From the NCBI GenBank assembly GCA_965242575.1, contig OZ251461.1, positions 2,480,001 to 2,544,000 of the forward strand: a DNA stretch of 64,000 bases, given 5' to 3'. The DNA is from JANQOH01 sp965242575. GTDB lineage: Bacteria; Pseudomonadota; Alphaproteobacteria; UBA7887. The position numbers and the translations under genes are program-made. This document shows, piece after piece, positions 16,359 through 24,821 of this stretch. The first letter of the stretch is position 1; the number at the start of each line of letters is the position of its first letter. The notes under the pieces are model-generated. The model was given only the letters and a program-made list of their open reading frames with translations. It was not told the DNA's origin and did no database searches.

Positions 16359-18656
16359 ATGCGCGGTGCGGCGGCGGCGGCGGTTTTCGGCGTGTCGGCA
16401 TGGGCGGGGGCGGCGTTGGCGGCGGAGGTCCGCGACCCGCACGGCGTGGCGGTGGTCATCGGCAACCGCGCCTATGAGGAGCGCGGGGTCTCCGACGTCG
16501 CCCATGCGGCGCGCGACGCGCAGGCGTTCGCCCGCTACGCGCGCGAGGTCCTCGGTTTCGCCGGCGACAACGTGCTGGTGCTGGAGGACGCCGGGCGGCG
16601 GGAGATGCTGGACGCGCTGGGGGACCCCAAGGACCCGCCGGAGCAGCGGACGAGCGACCTTCTGTACGCGCTCGACCCCCGGGGGCGTTCGGACGTGGTG
16701 GTGTTCTATTCGGGCCACGGCGCGCCGGGGGTGGAGGACCGGCAGGGGTATCTGCTGCCGGTGGACGTGCGGGCGCGCGACGCGCAGGACGACGGCTACC
16801 CCATCGCGGCGCTTTACGACACGCTGGCGGCGCGGCTCGGCGCGCCGCGGCGGAAGGCGCGGTCGGTGCGGGTGTATCTGGACGCGTGCTTTTCGGGGCG
16901 GACCCATGACGGCCAGTTGTTCGCGGGCGCGTCGCCGGCGCTTCCCGTCGCGGCGCTGCCCGAGGGCGTCGTGGAGGGGATGACGGTGCTGTCGGCCGGC
17001 GGGCCGGAGGAGATGGCGCATTGGGACGAGGATGCGCGGCACGGCATGTTCACGCGCCACCTGCTCGATGCGCTTTACGGCGGGGCGGACGAGAACGAAG
17101 ACGGCAAGGTGACGGCGTCGGAGGCGTGGTTCTACCTGGAGGATTTCATGTCGCCGGCGGTGTGGCGGCGCTGGCGCGCGCGCCAGCACGCGCAGCTGCT
17201 GCCGCCGCTCGCGCCGGGTCCGGACGACCCGGGCGCGATTCTGTCGTCGGCGCCCGATGGGGGATGGACGCCGCGGCCGGAGATCGAGCTCGCGTCCGGC
17301 GGAGCCGTCGCCGACGCCGACCCCGATCCCCCGCCGGACGGGGAGGAGCCGGAGGTTGCGTCCGGGGATCCGCCCCCGCCCTCTCCTCCCCCGCCGCCGG
17401 ACGAGGCCGCGGAGGAGAAGGCGCTCGGTCTCGACCTCGCGGATCGGAAGGCGGTGCAGAGGGGCCTGGAGTCGCTGGTGGGTTCGGTGGGACATGCGGA
17501 CGGGCTTTTCGGCCGCCTGACGCGGACGGCGTTGCGCAGTTGGCAGGAGAATCGCGGCGTCCCGGCGACGGGGTATCTGACGCGGGCGCAGGCGGACGCG
17601 CTGATCGCGGCGGGCCAAGAGGCGGCGGAAGCGGCGGCGCGGGCGCAGGCCGAGGAGGAACGTGCAGCGCGGGAAAAGGCCGAGCGGGACCGTGCGGCGC
17701 GCGCACGGGCGGAGCGGGAGCGCGATGACGCCGCGTTCGCGTCGGCAGAGCGGACGGGCACGGTTGCGGCGTTCGAGGAGTATCTGGCGTCGTTCCCATC
17801 CGGTCTTCACGCGGCCGAGGCGCGGCGCTTGCGCGATGCGGCGCGCGGCCCCGCGGTCGGGGAGGTTTTCCGCGACTGCCCGCATTGCCCGGAGATGGTC
17901 GTGGTCCCGGCGGGGAGTTTCATGATGGGTTCGCCTTCATCGGAGTCGGGGCGCAATGGCGACGAGGGTCCGCAGCGCCGGGTGACGTTCGATTCTCCGT
18001 TCGCGGTGGGTGTGTACGAGGTCACGTTCGCCGAGTGGGACGCGTGCGTTTCGGACGGGGGGTGCGGCGGCTACCGGCCGGAGGATCATGGGTGGGGCCG
18101 GGGCAGGCGTCCGGTCATCAACGTTTCGTGGGACGATGCGAAGGCTTATGCGTCATGGCTGTCCCGGGAGACCGGGGAGTCGTATCGTTTGTTGAGCGAA
18201 GCCGAGTGGGAGTACGCCGCCCGTGCGGGGACGGCGACAGCCCGGTACTGGGGCGAGAGTGCGTCGGGTCAGTGCGGTTATGCGAACGGAGCGGACCGGA
18301 CGGCGAAAAGACATCAGAGCGGTTGGACAGTGGTGGATTGCGACGATGGCCATTATCGGACGGTGCCTGTCGGGAGTTTCCGGCCGAACAGGTTCGGCTT
18401 GCACGACGTTCTGGGAAACGTGTGGGAATGGGTCGAGGACTGCTGGCACGACAGCTATGCGGGCGCGCCTCGGGACGGGCATGCGTGGCTTGGGGATGAC
18501 GGCGGCGATTGTTCCCGTCGCGTTCTCCGCGGCGGGTCCTGGGGCAACCAACCCGAGGGCCTCCGCACGGCGTACCGCGACTGGCTCGACGCCGGATCTC
18601 GGTACAACAGCGAGGGCTTTCGTTTGCTCCGTTCGGTCCGGACGTTCACCCCTTAA
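16359..18656 (+). CDS. Exported caspase-like protease with peptidoglycan-binding and FGE-fold domains (copy 1)
   Basis: A 765-residue protein with a signal peptide (1-22). A C14 caspase/metacaspase-type domain at about 25-290 has the dyad His120 (FYSGHGAPG) and Cys177 (YLDACFSG). A canonical EF-hand-like loop, DENEDGKVTASE, is at 244-255. A Pro-rich linker is followed by a PG_binding_1 module at about 355-420, an Ala/Glu/Arg coiled coil at 420-455 and an FGE-sulfatase (C-type-lectin-like) domain at 505-755. The FGE domain lacks the catalytic Cys pair of true formylglycine-generating enzymes (GGSWGNQPEG instead), so it probably binds a ligand. Copy 2 follows directly. Confidence 0.88.
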   Translation: MRGAAAAAVFGVSAWAGAALAAEVRDPHGVAVVIGNRAYEERGVSDVAHAARDAQAFARYAREVLGFAGDNVLVLEDAGRREMLDALGDPKDPPEQRTSDLLYALDPRGRSDVVVFYSGHGAPGVEDRQGYLLPVDVRARDAQDDGYPIAALYDTLAARLGAPRRKARSVRVYLDACFSGRTHDGQLFAGASPALPVAALPEGVVEGMTVLSAGGPEEMAHWDEDARHGMFTRHLLDALYGGADENEDGKVTASEAWFYLEDFMSPAVWRRWRARQHAQLLPPLAPGPDDPGAILSSAPDGGWTPRPEIELASGGAVADADPDPPPDGEEPEVASGDPPPPSPPPPPDEAAEEKALGLDLADRKAVQRGLESLVGSVGHADGLFGRLTRTALRSWQENRGVPATGYLTRAQADALIAAGQEAAEAAARAQAEEERAAREKAERDRAARARAERERDDAAFASAERTGTVAAFEEYLASFPSGLHAAEARRLRDAARGPAVGEVFRDCPHCPEMVVVPAGSFMMGSPSSESGRNGDEGPQRRVTFDSPFAVGVYEVTFAEWDACVSDGGCGGYRPEDHGWGRGRRPVINVSWDDAKAYASWLSRETGESYRLLSEAEWEYAARAGTATARYWGESASGQCGYANGADRTAKRHQSGWTVVDCDDGHYRTVPVGSFRPNRFGLHDVLGNVWEWVEDCWHDSYAGAPRDGHAWLGDDGGDCSRRVLRGGSWGNQPEGLRTAYRDWLDAGSRYNSEGFRLLRSVRTFTP
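18543..18614 (+). repeat. Variable segment of FGE domain, copy 1
   Basis: The 24 codons between the GGSW and GFR motifs at the extreme C-terminus correspond to the variable region of C-type-lectin-fold proteins diversified by retroelements. Compared with 21325-21396 in copy 2, 14 codons change the amino acid, and 11 of these keep the same third base. The flanking GGSW and GFR codons are conserved. No reverse transcriptase or template repeat is in the window. Confidence 0.4.
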
Positions 18657-18681
18657 ATCCTTACTTCCTTACCTCTTCACA

Positions 18682-18692
18682 GGGGGGGGGGG
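18682..18692. repeat. Poly-G tract (11 G) between the two caspase genes
   Basis: Eleven consecutive G residues lie 25 bp after the copy 1 stop and 35 bp before the proposed start of copy 2. The last two G also form the first base pairs of the terminator stem. Such tracts can change length by slippage. Confidence 0.7.
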
Positions 18693-18723
18693 CCGGGGGG
18701 CTTGCCCCCCGGCCGAATTTTTT
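18691..18723 (+). terminator. Intrinsic terminator between the caspase genes
   Basis: GGCCGGGGGG at 18691-18700 pairs perfectly with CCCCCCGGCC at 18705-18714 around a CTTG loop, followed by GAATTTTTT. This should stop transcription from copy 1. A weaker version of the same sequence follows copy 2 near 21463-21490. Confidence 0.65.
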
Positions 18724-18726
18724 CGC

Positions 18727-21429
18727 GTGAATCCGGGCGAACCGGTCTTCGCGTCCGGCCGCGCGCGCATCCGGGCGTTTCGGCGCGGCGCCGCGGCGGG
18801 GTGTCTCGCGCTGTGGGCGGGCGCCGCGGCGGCGGCGGAGGTCCGCGACCCGCACGGCGTGGCGGTGGTCATCGGCAACCGCGACTACGGAGAGAGCAGG
18901 CTTCCCGACGTCGATTACGCGCTGCGCGACGCGCGGGCGTTCGCACGCTACGCGCGCGACGTGCTGGGCTTCGCCGGCGAGAACGTGCTCGTGCTGGAGA
19001 ACGCGACCGAGCGCGACATGCGCGATGCGCTGGGCGACCCGGACGAGCCGGCGGAGGAGCGGCTGAGCGACCTCTTCTTCGCGCTCGACCCCGAGGGCCG
19101 TTCGGACCTGGCGGTGTTCTATTCGGGCCACGGCGCGCCGGGGCTGGACGACGAGAAGGGGTACCTCCTTCCGGTGGACGCGCCCGCCCGCGACGCGCAG
19201 CGGGACGGCTACCCCATCGCGGCGCTTTACGACACGCTGGCGACGCGGCTCGGCGCGGCGCGGCGGTCGCCGCGGTCCGTCCGGGTGTATCTGGACGCGT
19301 GCTTTTCGGGCCTGGCTCCCGGCGGCCCGCTGTTTCCGGGGACGTCGGCGCTGGTTCCCGTCCCCATGCTGCCGGAGGGGGTGGCGGAGGGGATGACCGT
19401 GCTGTCCGCCGGCGGGCCGAGGGAGCTGGCGCACTGGGACCGCGCGGCGCGGCACGGCATGTTCACGCGCCACCTGCTCGACGCGCTTTACGGCGGAGCG
19501 GACAGGGACGGCGACGGCGCCGTGACGGCGGCGGAGGCGCTGCTTTACCTCGACACGTCCATGTCCGCGGCGGTGTGGCGGGCCGTGCGCGGCAGGCAGC
19601 GCGCGCGCCTGCTGCCGCCGTTGACGGGGCCGGACGACCCGGGCGCGGTGTTGTCCGCGGCGCCTCCGGGGGGCTGGACGCCGCGCCCGGAGGTCGGGAC
19701 CGCGCCCGGCGGGGGCGCCGCCTCCCCCCCGCCAGATCCGGCCGCGGAGGAGACGGCGCTCGGGCTTTCCTTCGCGGACCGGGCGGCCGTGCAGGCGGGG
19801 CTGGAGTCGCTCGTAGGTTCGGTGGGCCATGCGGACGGGGTTTTCGGCCCCCGGACGCGGGCGGCGCTGCGGCGGTGGCAGGAGGGCCGCGGCGTGGAGC
19901 CGACGGGGTATCTGACGCGCGACCAGGCGGACGCGCTGATCGCGGCGGGCCGGGAGGCGGCAGCCGCGGCGGGCCGGGAGGCGGCAGCCGCGGCGGGCCG
20001 GGAGGCGGCGGCCGCGGCGGACCGGGCCAGGGAAGAGCGGGAGCGGGCGGAGCGGGAGCGCGACGCTCCCGACCCACCGCCGCCGCCCCCTCCCCCTCCG
20101 CCGGACGCGGCGGCGGTGGAGCGCGGCCTGGAGCTCGCCCTCGCGGACCGGGTGGCGGTGCAGGCGGGCCTGGAATCGCTGGCGGGTTCGGCGGACCGCG
20201 CGGACGGGGTTTTCGGCGCGCGGACGCGGGCGGCGCTGCGGCGGTGGCAGGAGGACCGCGGCGTCCCGGCGACGGGGTATCTGACGCGCGACCAGGCGGA
20301 GGCGCTGGCCGCGGCCGGGCGGGCGGCGGCGGCGCGCGACGACGCGGCGTTCGCGGCGGCGCGGTCGGCGGACACGGCGGCGGCGTTCGACGGCTACCTG
20401 TCGGCGTTCCCGTCGGGCCGCCACGCCGAGGACGCGCGGCGCCTGCGCGCGGCGGCGGCGCGCGACGACGCGGCGTTCGCAGCGGCGCGGTCGGCGGACA
20501 CGGAAGCGGCGTTCGACGGGTACCTGTCGGCGTTCCCGTCGGGCCGCCATACCGCGGAGGCGCGGCGCCTGCGCGCGGCGGCGGCCGAGCGCATCGACGC
20601 CGGCGACGTGTTCCGCGACTGTCCGCATTGCCCCGAGATGGCGGCGATCCCCGGCGGGAGTTTCGCCATGGGGTCGCCGCGTTCGGAGGCGTATCGGGAC
20701 GACGACGAAAGCCCGGTCGGCCGGGTGGCGATCCGGTCGCCTTTCGCGGTCGGCGTCCACGAGGTCACGCGGGGGGAGTTCGCGCGCTTCGTTTCGGCGA
20801 CGGATCGCGCGATGGGGGAGTTCTGCCTGAAGGACGGATACAGCAGCTATCGGAATCGAGACTGGCTGCGTCCGGGGTTTTCGCAGGAGGATTCGCACCC
20901 CGTCGTGTGCGTGAGCTGGGACGACGCGCGGGCGTATGCGGCGTGGCTGTCCGCGGAGACGGGGGAGGACTACCGCCTTTTGAGCGAGTCGGAGTGGGAA
21001 TACGCGGCGCGCGCGGGGACGGCGACGGCGCGGTATTGGGGCGAGAGCGCCGCGGGCCAGTGCGACCATGCGAACGGGGCGGCGGACGAGGCGTTTCTCA
21101 TCCGTTGGCGCCACGAGGATTGCGAGGACGGCTACCGGGAGACGGCTCCGGTCGGGAGCTTCTCGCCGAACGCCTTCGGCTTGCGCGACATGCTGGGGAA
21201 CGTCTCGGAGTGGGTTGAGGATTGCCGGCATGAGAATTACGCCGACGCTCCGTCGGACGGCGGCGCATGGCTGTCGGCGCAGGGCGGGGACTGCTCCAAG
21301 CGCGGCTACCGCGGCGGCTCCTGGAGCGACGCCCCGTGGGGCCTCCGCGCGGCGGACCGCAGCTGGGCCCGCGCCGGGGTCCGCTTCGCCTACACCGGCT
21401 TTCGCGTGGCCCGGACGCTCGCCCGTTGA
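18727..21429 (+). CDS. Exported caspase-like protease with two peptidoglycan-binding modules and FGE-fold domain (copy 2)
   Basis: A 900-residue paralogue of the preceding protein. The GTG at 18727 is the only plausible in-frame start before the basic/hydrophobic leader (RIRAFRRGAAAGCLALWAGA). It lies directly after a terminator with no clear ribosome binding site, so the start is uncertain. The caspase domain has His135 (FYSGHGAPG) and Cys192 (YLDACFSG). An EF-hand-like loop DRDGDGAVTAAE is at 259-270. PG-binding modules are at about 345-408 and 468-530. Two 42-residue repeats of the ARDDAAFAAARSADT type are at 536-620, and the FGE-fold domain is at 630-895 without catalytic Cys. Low-complexity Gly-Arg-Glu-Ala repeats join the modules. 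Confidence 0.85.
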   Translation: MNPGEPVFASGRARIRAFRRGAAAGCLALWAGAAAAAEVRDPHGVAVVIGNRDYGESRLPDVDYALRDARAFARYARDVLGFAGENVLVLENATERDMRDALGDPDEPAEERLSDLFFALDPEGRSDLAVFYSGHGAPGLDDEKGYLLPVDAPARDAQRDGYPIAALYDTLATRLGAARRSPRSVRVYLDACFSGLAPGGPLFPGTSALVPVPMLPEGVAEGMTVLSAGGPRELAHWDRAARHGMFTRHLLDALYGGADRDGDGAVTAAEALLYLDTSMSAAVWRAVRGRQRARLLPPLTGPDDPGAVLSAAPPGGWTPRPEVGTAPGGGAASPPPDPAAEETALGLSFADRAAVQAGLESLVGSVGHADGVFGPRTRAALRRWQEGRGVEPTGYLTRDQADALIAAGREAAAAAGREAAAAAGREAAAAADRAREERERAERERDAPDPPPPPPPPPPDAAAVERGLELALADRVAVQAGLESLAGSADRADGVFGARTRAALRRWQEDRGVPATGYLTRDQAEALAAAGRAAAARDDAAFAAARSADTAAAFDGYLSAFPSGRHAEDARRLRAAAARDDAAFAAARSADTEAAFDGYLSAFPSGRHTAEARRLRAAAAERIDAGDVFRDCPHCPEMAAIPGGSFAMGSPRSEAYRDDDESPVGRVAIRSPFAVGVHEVTRGEFARFVSATDRAMGEFCLKDGYSSYRNRDWLRPGFSQEDSHPVVCVSWDDARAYAAWLSAETGEDYRLLSESEWEYAARAGTATARYWGESAAGQCDHANGAADEAFLIRWRHEDCEDGYRETAPVGSFSPNAFGLRDMLGNVSEWVEDCRHENYADAPSDGGAWLSAQGGDCSKRGYRGGSWSDAPWGLRAADRSWARAGVRFAYTGFRVARTLAR
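21325..21396 (+). repeat. Variable segment of FGE domain, copy 2
   Basis: This is the counterpart of 18543-18614. Residues here (SDAPWG, RAADRSWARAGVRFAYT) differ from copy 1 at 14 of 24 codons while both framing motifs are kept. Three purely synonymous third-base changes also occur, so ordinary divergence of paralogues remains possible. Confidence 0.4.
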
Positions 21430-21441
21430 ATCTTCGTTTCC

Positions 21442-21984
21442 CTACCTACGCGAGGAATCCGGGGGTTCGCCCGCCGACCGGTTTCTTCGCGTGGAGCCGG
21501 CGGAATCGGCCGCTGCGCCCCGGCGCGCGGCGGCGCGGTCGTTGTCGATAAACGAACCTACCAGCAGGCCGATCACGCCGACCGTAATCGCCGCGTCCGC
21601 GGCGTTGAACGCCGGCCAATGATAGCCGAAGGCGTGGAAATCGAGAAAATCGAAAACCGCGCCCAGGCGCAAGCGGTCGATGGCGTTGCCGAGCGCGCCG
21701 CCGATCACCAGGCCCAGCGCCGCCGCGGTCAGGCGGGACTCGGCGCGCGCCAGCCAGACCGCGAGGCCGGCCGAGACGGCGACCGCGAACCCGGCGAGCG
21801 TCCACGGCCCCAACCCCGGCATCAGGCCGAAACTCACGCCGGGGTTGCGCACGTGGACGAGGTTGAAGAAGCCGAGGATGGCGTGTTCGGCCCCCGGCGC
21901 CGGCAGGAACGCCGCGGCGGCGGCCTTCGACGCCTGGTCCAGCGCCACGACGGCGGCGGCGGCGGCGAATCCCAGCTTCGACAC
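21442..21984 (-). CDS. lspA: Lipoprotein signal peptidase (signal peptidase II)
   Basis: A 180-residue inner-membrane aspartyl protease that removes signal peptides from diacylglyceryl-modified prolipoproteins. Four hydrophobic segments are present. The catalytic Asp residues are probably D112 (VFDFLDFH) and D130 (FNAADAAI), and the RNPGVSFGL and GALGNAIDRL motifs are clear. GTG start, 7 bp after the ileS stop. The C-terminal 30 residues are polar and run into sequence resembling the flank of the caspase genes, so the natural end may have been altered. The gene converges on caspase copy 2. Confidence 0.93.
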   Translation of the reverse strand: MSKLGFAAAAAVVALDQASKAAAAAFLPAPGAEHAILGFFNLVHVRNPGVSFGLMPGLGPWTLAGFAVAVSAGLAVWLARAESRLTAAALGLVIGGALGNAIDRLRLGAVFDFLDFHAFGYHWPAFNAADAAITVGVIGLLVGSFIDNDRAAARRGAAADSAGSTRRNRSAGEPPDSSRR

Positions 21985-21991
21985 GACCGAA

Positions 21992-24796
21992 TCAGGCCGC
22001 GGCGGCGGCGGATTCGACGACGCCGGCGCAACGCCGGCACAGGCCGCCGCCGGACGTCTCGGCCAGCACCCGCCAGCAGCGTGCGCATTTGCCGCCCTCG
22101 GCGAGGGCGACGGCGACGCCGACGTCCGGCGCGTCGTCGCTCCGCCAGGCGTCCGGCGGCGTCGTCCCCTCCTCCACCGAGACCGCCGAGACGATGGCGA
22201 GCTCGGCCAGGTCGACGCCCTCCAGGCAGGCCGCTTCGCCGGGCGGAAGCCAGACGCGGGCGCGCGCCTGGAGGCTCGAGCCGATGCGCTTCTCGCGCCG
22301 CGCCGCCTCCAGCGCGCCGGTGAGCGCGCGGCGGACGACGCGCAGGTTGCGCCATTTGTCCGCCAGGGCGTCGTCGCGCCATTCCTGCGGGACGTCCGGC
22401 ATCGCGCGCAGATGGACGCTGCCGGCCTCCGACGGATGGCGGGACAGCCACGCCTCCTCGGCGGTGAACGCCAGCGCCGGCGCGAGCCACGCGGTCAGCG
22501 TGTCGAACAGGAGGTCGAGCACGGTGCGCGCGGCGCGGCGGCGCGGGTCCGCCGCCCCGTCGCAATAGAGCGAATCCTTGCGGACGTCGAAATAGAACGC
22601 GGAGAGGTCGGCGGCGCAGAAGGCGTGCAGCGGGCCGTAGAAGCGGTGGTATTCGAAATCGGCGAAACTGCGCCGCCGCAGGTCCTCCATCTCCGCCAGG
22701 CGGTGCAGAACCCAGCGTTCGAGCTCGGGCATTTCGGCGGGCGCGACGCGCTCGCCCGCGTCGAACCCGGCGAGGTTGCCGAGCAGGTAGCGCAGCGTGT
22801 TGCGCAGCCGGCGGTAGGATTCGACGAGGCCCTTGACGATCTCGGGGCCGATGCGGAGGTCGCCGGTGTAGTCGACCAGCGCCACCCAGAGGCGGAGGAC
22901 GTCGGCGCCGTGGTCCTTCACCACCTGCTGCGGCGCAACGGTGTTGCCGAGCGATTTCGACATTTTACGCCCCTGCCCGTCGAGGGCGAAGCCGTGCGTC
23001 AACACCGCCTCGTAGGGCGCGCGGCCGCGGGTGCCGCAGGCCTCGAGCAGCGAGGAGTGGAACCAGCCGCGGTGCTGGTCGGAGCCCTCCAGATACAGCG
23101 CCGCCGGCCATGTCTGGGTGGGGTCGCCCTCCAGCACGTAAGAATGCGAGGCGCCCGAATCGAACCATACGTCGAGGATGTCCCGAACCTGCTCGTAGTC
23201 GGCGGGGTCGCGGCCGGGGCCGAGGAAGGCCGCCGGGTCCTCGGTGAACCACACATCGGCGCCGCGCTCCGCCACCGCCGCGGCGACGCGGTCGACGACC
23301 CCTTGGTCGCGCAGCGGCTCGCCGGTCCGCCGGTCGACGAACACCGCGATGGGCACGCCCCAGGCGCGCTGGCGCGAAACGCACCAGTCGGGCCGGCTCT
23401 CGATCATCGACCGCAATCGCTCCCGCCCCGAGGCGGGGACGAAGCGGGTGGCGTCGATGGCGGCGAGCGCGGCGCGGCGCAGGCCCGTCTTCTCCATATC
23501 GACGAACCATTGCGGCGTGGCGCGGAAGATCACCGGCCGCTTCGACCGCCAGCTATGCGGGTAGCTGTGGCGGTAGCGCTCGCGCGCGAGCAGCGTCCCG
23601 GCGGCCTCCAGCGCGGCGGCGACCTCGGAATCGGCCTTGTACACGTGCAGGCCGGCGAACATCGGCGCGGCGTCGCGGTAGAAGCCGCCGTCGTCGACGG
23701 TGGCGGGGACCTCCAGGCCGTGGGCGCGGCCGAGTTCGAAATCGTCGGCGCCGTGGCCCGGCGCGATATGGACGAACCCCGTTCCCTGTTCGGTGTCGAC
23801 GAAACCGGCGGGCAGGAGCGGGACGTCGAACCGGTAATGCGCGCCGGCCAGCGGGTGCCGCGCCGCGGCGCCGGCGAACGCCTCGCCCGGCAGCTCCGCC
23901 AGCACGCGCCAGTCGGCGATGTTCGCCTTCGCCTTCAATTCGTCGGCGCGGTCGGCGGCGACGGCGAGCTTGTCCCCCGGCGCCGCGAGCGCGCCGCCGG
24001 CGACCGCCGCGACCTCGCAGACGAGATAGGCGATCCCGGGGCCGTAGGCGATGGCGCGGTTGCCGGGGATCGTCCAGGGAGTCGTCGTCCAGATGACGAT
24101 ATCGACGCCGCGCAGCGCCGATTCCGGGCTTCGGGCGACGGGGAAGCGGACGAAGATCGCGTCGGAATCGATATCGCGGTATTCGACCTCGGCCTCGGCG
24201 AGGGCGGTCTTCTCGACCGGCGACCACATGACCGGCTTGGCGCCGCGGTAGAGCGCGCCGGACATGAGGAACTTGCCCATCTCGCGGACGATCTGCGCCT
24301 CGGCGGCGTAGGACATGGTGAGGTAGCGGCGCTCCCAGTCGCCCTGGACGCCGAGGCGGACGAACTCCGCCATCTGGGTTCCGATCCAGCGGTCGGCGAA
24401 GGCGCGGCACTGGCGGCGGAACTCGGCGACGGGAATGGAGTCCTTGTCGACGCCCTTCTTGCGGTATTCGACCTCGATCTGCCATTCGATGGGCAGGCCG
24501 TGGCAGTCCCAACCGGGGATGTAATGGGCGTCGCGCCCGTCCATCTGCGCGGCGCGGTTGACCATGTCCTTGAGGATCTTGTTCAGCGCGTGGCCGATGT
24601 GGATGGGGCCGTTGGCGTAGGGCGGGCCGTCGTGGAGGATGAACTTCTCGCGGCCCCGGGCGTCGGCGCGCAGGCGCCCCCACAGGTCGATGGCGCGCCA
24701 GCGCTCGAGCAATTCGGGCTCGCGCCGGGGCAGCCCCGCCTTCATGGGGAACGCGGTCCTGGGCAGGAACAGGGTCGGCTTGTAGTCGGCGGTCAT
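21992..24796 (-). CDS. ileS: Isoleucyl-tRNA synthetase
   Basis: A 934-residue class I aminoacyl-tRNA synthetase, full length for the bacterial type. The HIGH signature is at residues 66-69 (GPIHIGHALNKIL), KMSKS appears near 612 (GRKMSKSLGN), and WDCHGLPIEWQIE and WFDSGASHSYVLEG are present. A C-terminal zinc site is seen as CARCWRVL and CRRCAG. It charges tRNA-Ile and edits valine through the CP1 domain. It lies between ribF and lspA, an arrangement long known in proteobacteria, and is probably in one operon with them. Confidence 0.98.
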   Translation of the reverse strand: MTADYKPTLFLPRTAFPMKAGLPRREPELLERWRAIDLWGRLRADARGREKFILHDGPPYANGPIHIGHALNKILKDMVNRAAQMDGRDAHYIPGWDCHGLPIEWQIEVEYRKKGVDKDSIPVAEFRRQCRAFADRWIGTQMAEFVRLGVQGDWERRYLTMSYAAEAQIVREMGKFLMSGALYRGAKPVMWSPVEKTALAEAEVEYRDIDSDAIFVRFPVARSPESALRGVDIVIWTTTPWTIPGNRAIAYGPGIAYLVCEVAAVAGGALAAPGDKLAVAADRADELKAKANIADWRVLAELPGEAFAGAAARHPLAGAHYRFDVPLLPAGFVDTEQGTGFVHIAPGHGADDFELGRAHGLEVPATVDDGGFYRDAAPMFAGLHVYKADSEVAAALEAAGTLLARERYRHSYPHSWRSKRPVIFRATPQWFVDMEKTGLRRAALAAIDATRFVPASGRERLRSMIESRPDWCVSRQRAWGVPIAVFVDRRTGEPLRDQGVVDRVAAAVAERGADVWFTEDPAAFLGPGRDPADYEQVRDILDVWFDSGASHSYVLEGDPTQTWPAALYLEGSDQHRGWFHSSLLEACGTRGRAPYEAVLTHGFALDGQGRKMSKSLGNTVAPQQVVKDHGADVLRLWVALVDYTGDLRIGPEIVKGLVESYRRLRNTLRYLLGNLAGFDAGERVAPAEMPELERWVLHRLAEMEDLRRRSFADFEYHRFYGPLHAFCAADLSAFYFDVRKDSLYCDGAADPRRRAARTVLDLLFDTLTAWLAPALAFTAEEAWLSRHPSEAGSVHLRAMPDVPQEWRDDALADKWRNLRVVRRALTGALEAARREKRIGSSLQARARVWLPPGEAACLEGVDLAELAIVSAVSVEEGTTPPDAWRSDDAPDVGVAVALAEGGKCARCWRVLAETSGGGLCRRCAGVVESAAAAA

Positions 24797-24821
24797 GGCG
24801 TCGCCGCTCCCGAAGCGCGGC

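Noticed and set aside
16359..21429. True formylglycine-generating enzymes activating sulfatases
   Set aside because: The C-terminal domains lack the catalytic Cys pair, and no sulfatase with a CxPxR motif is nearby.
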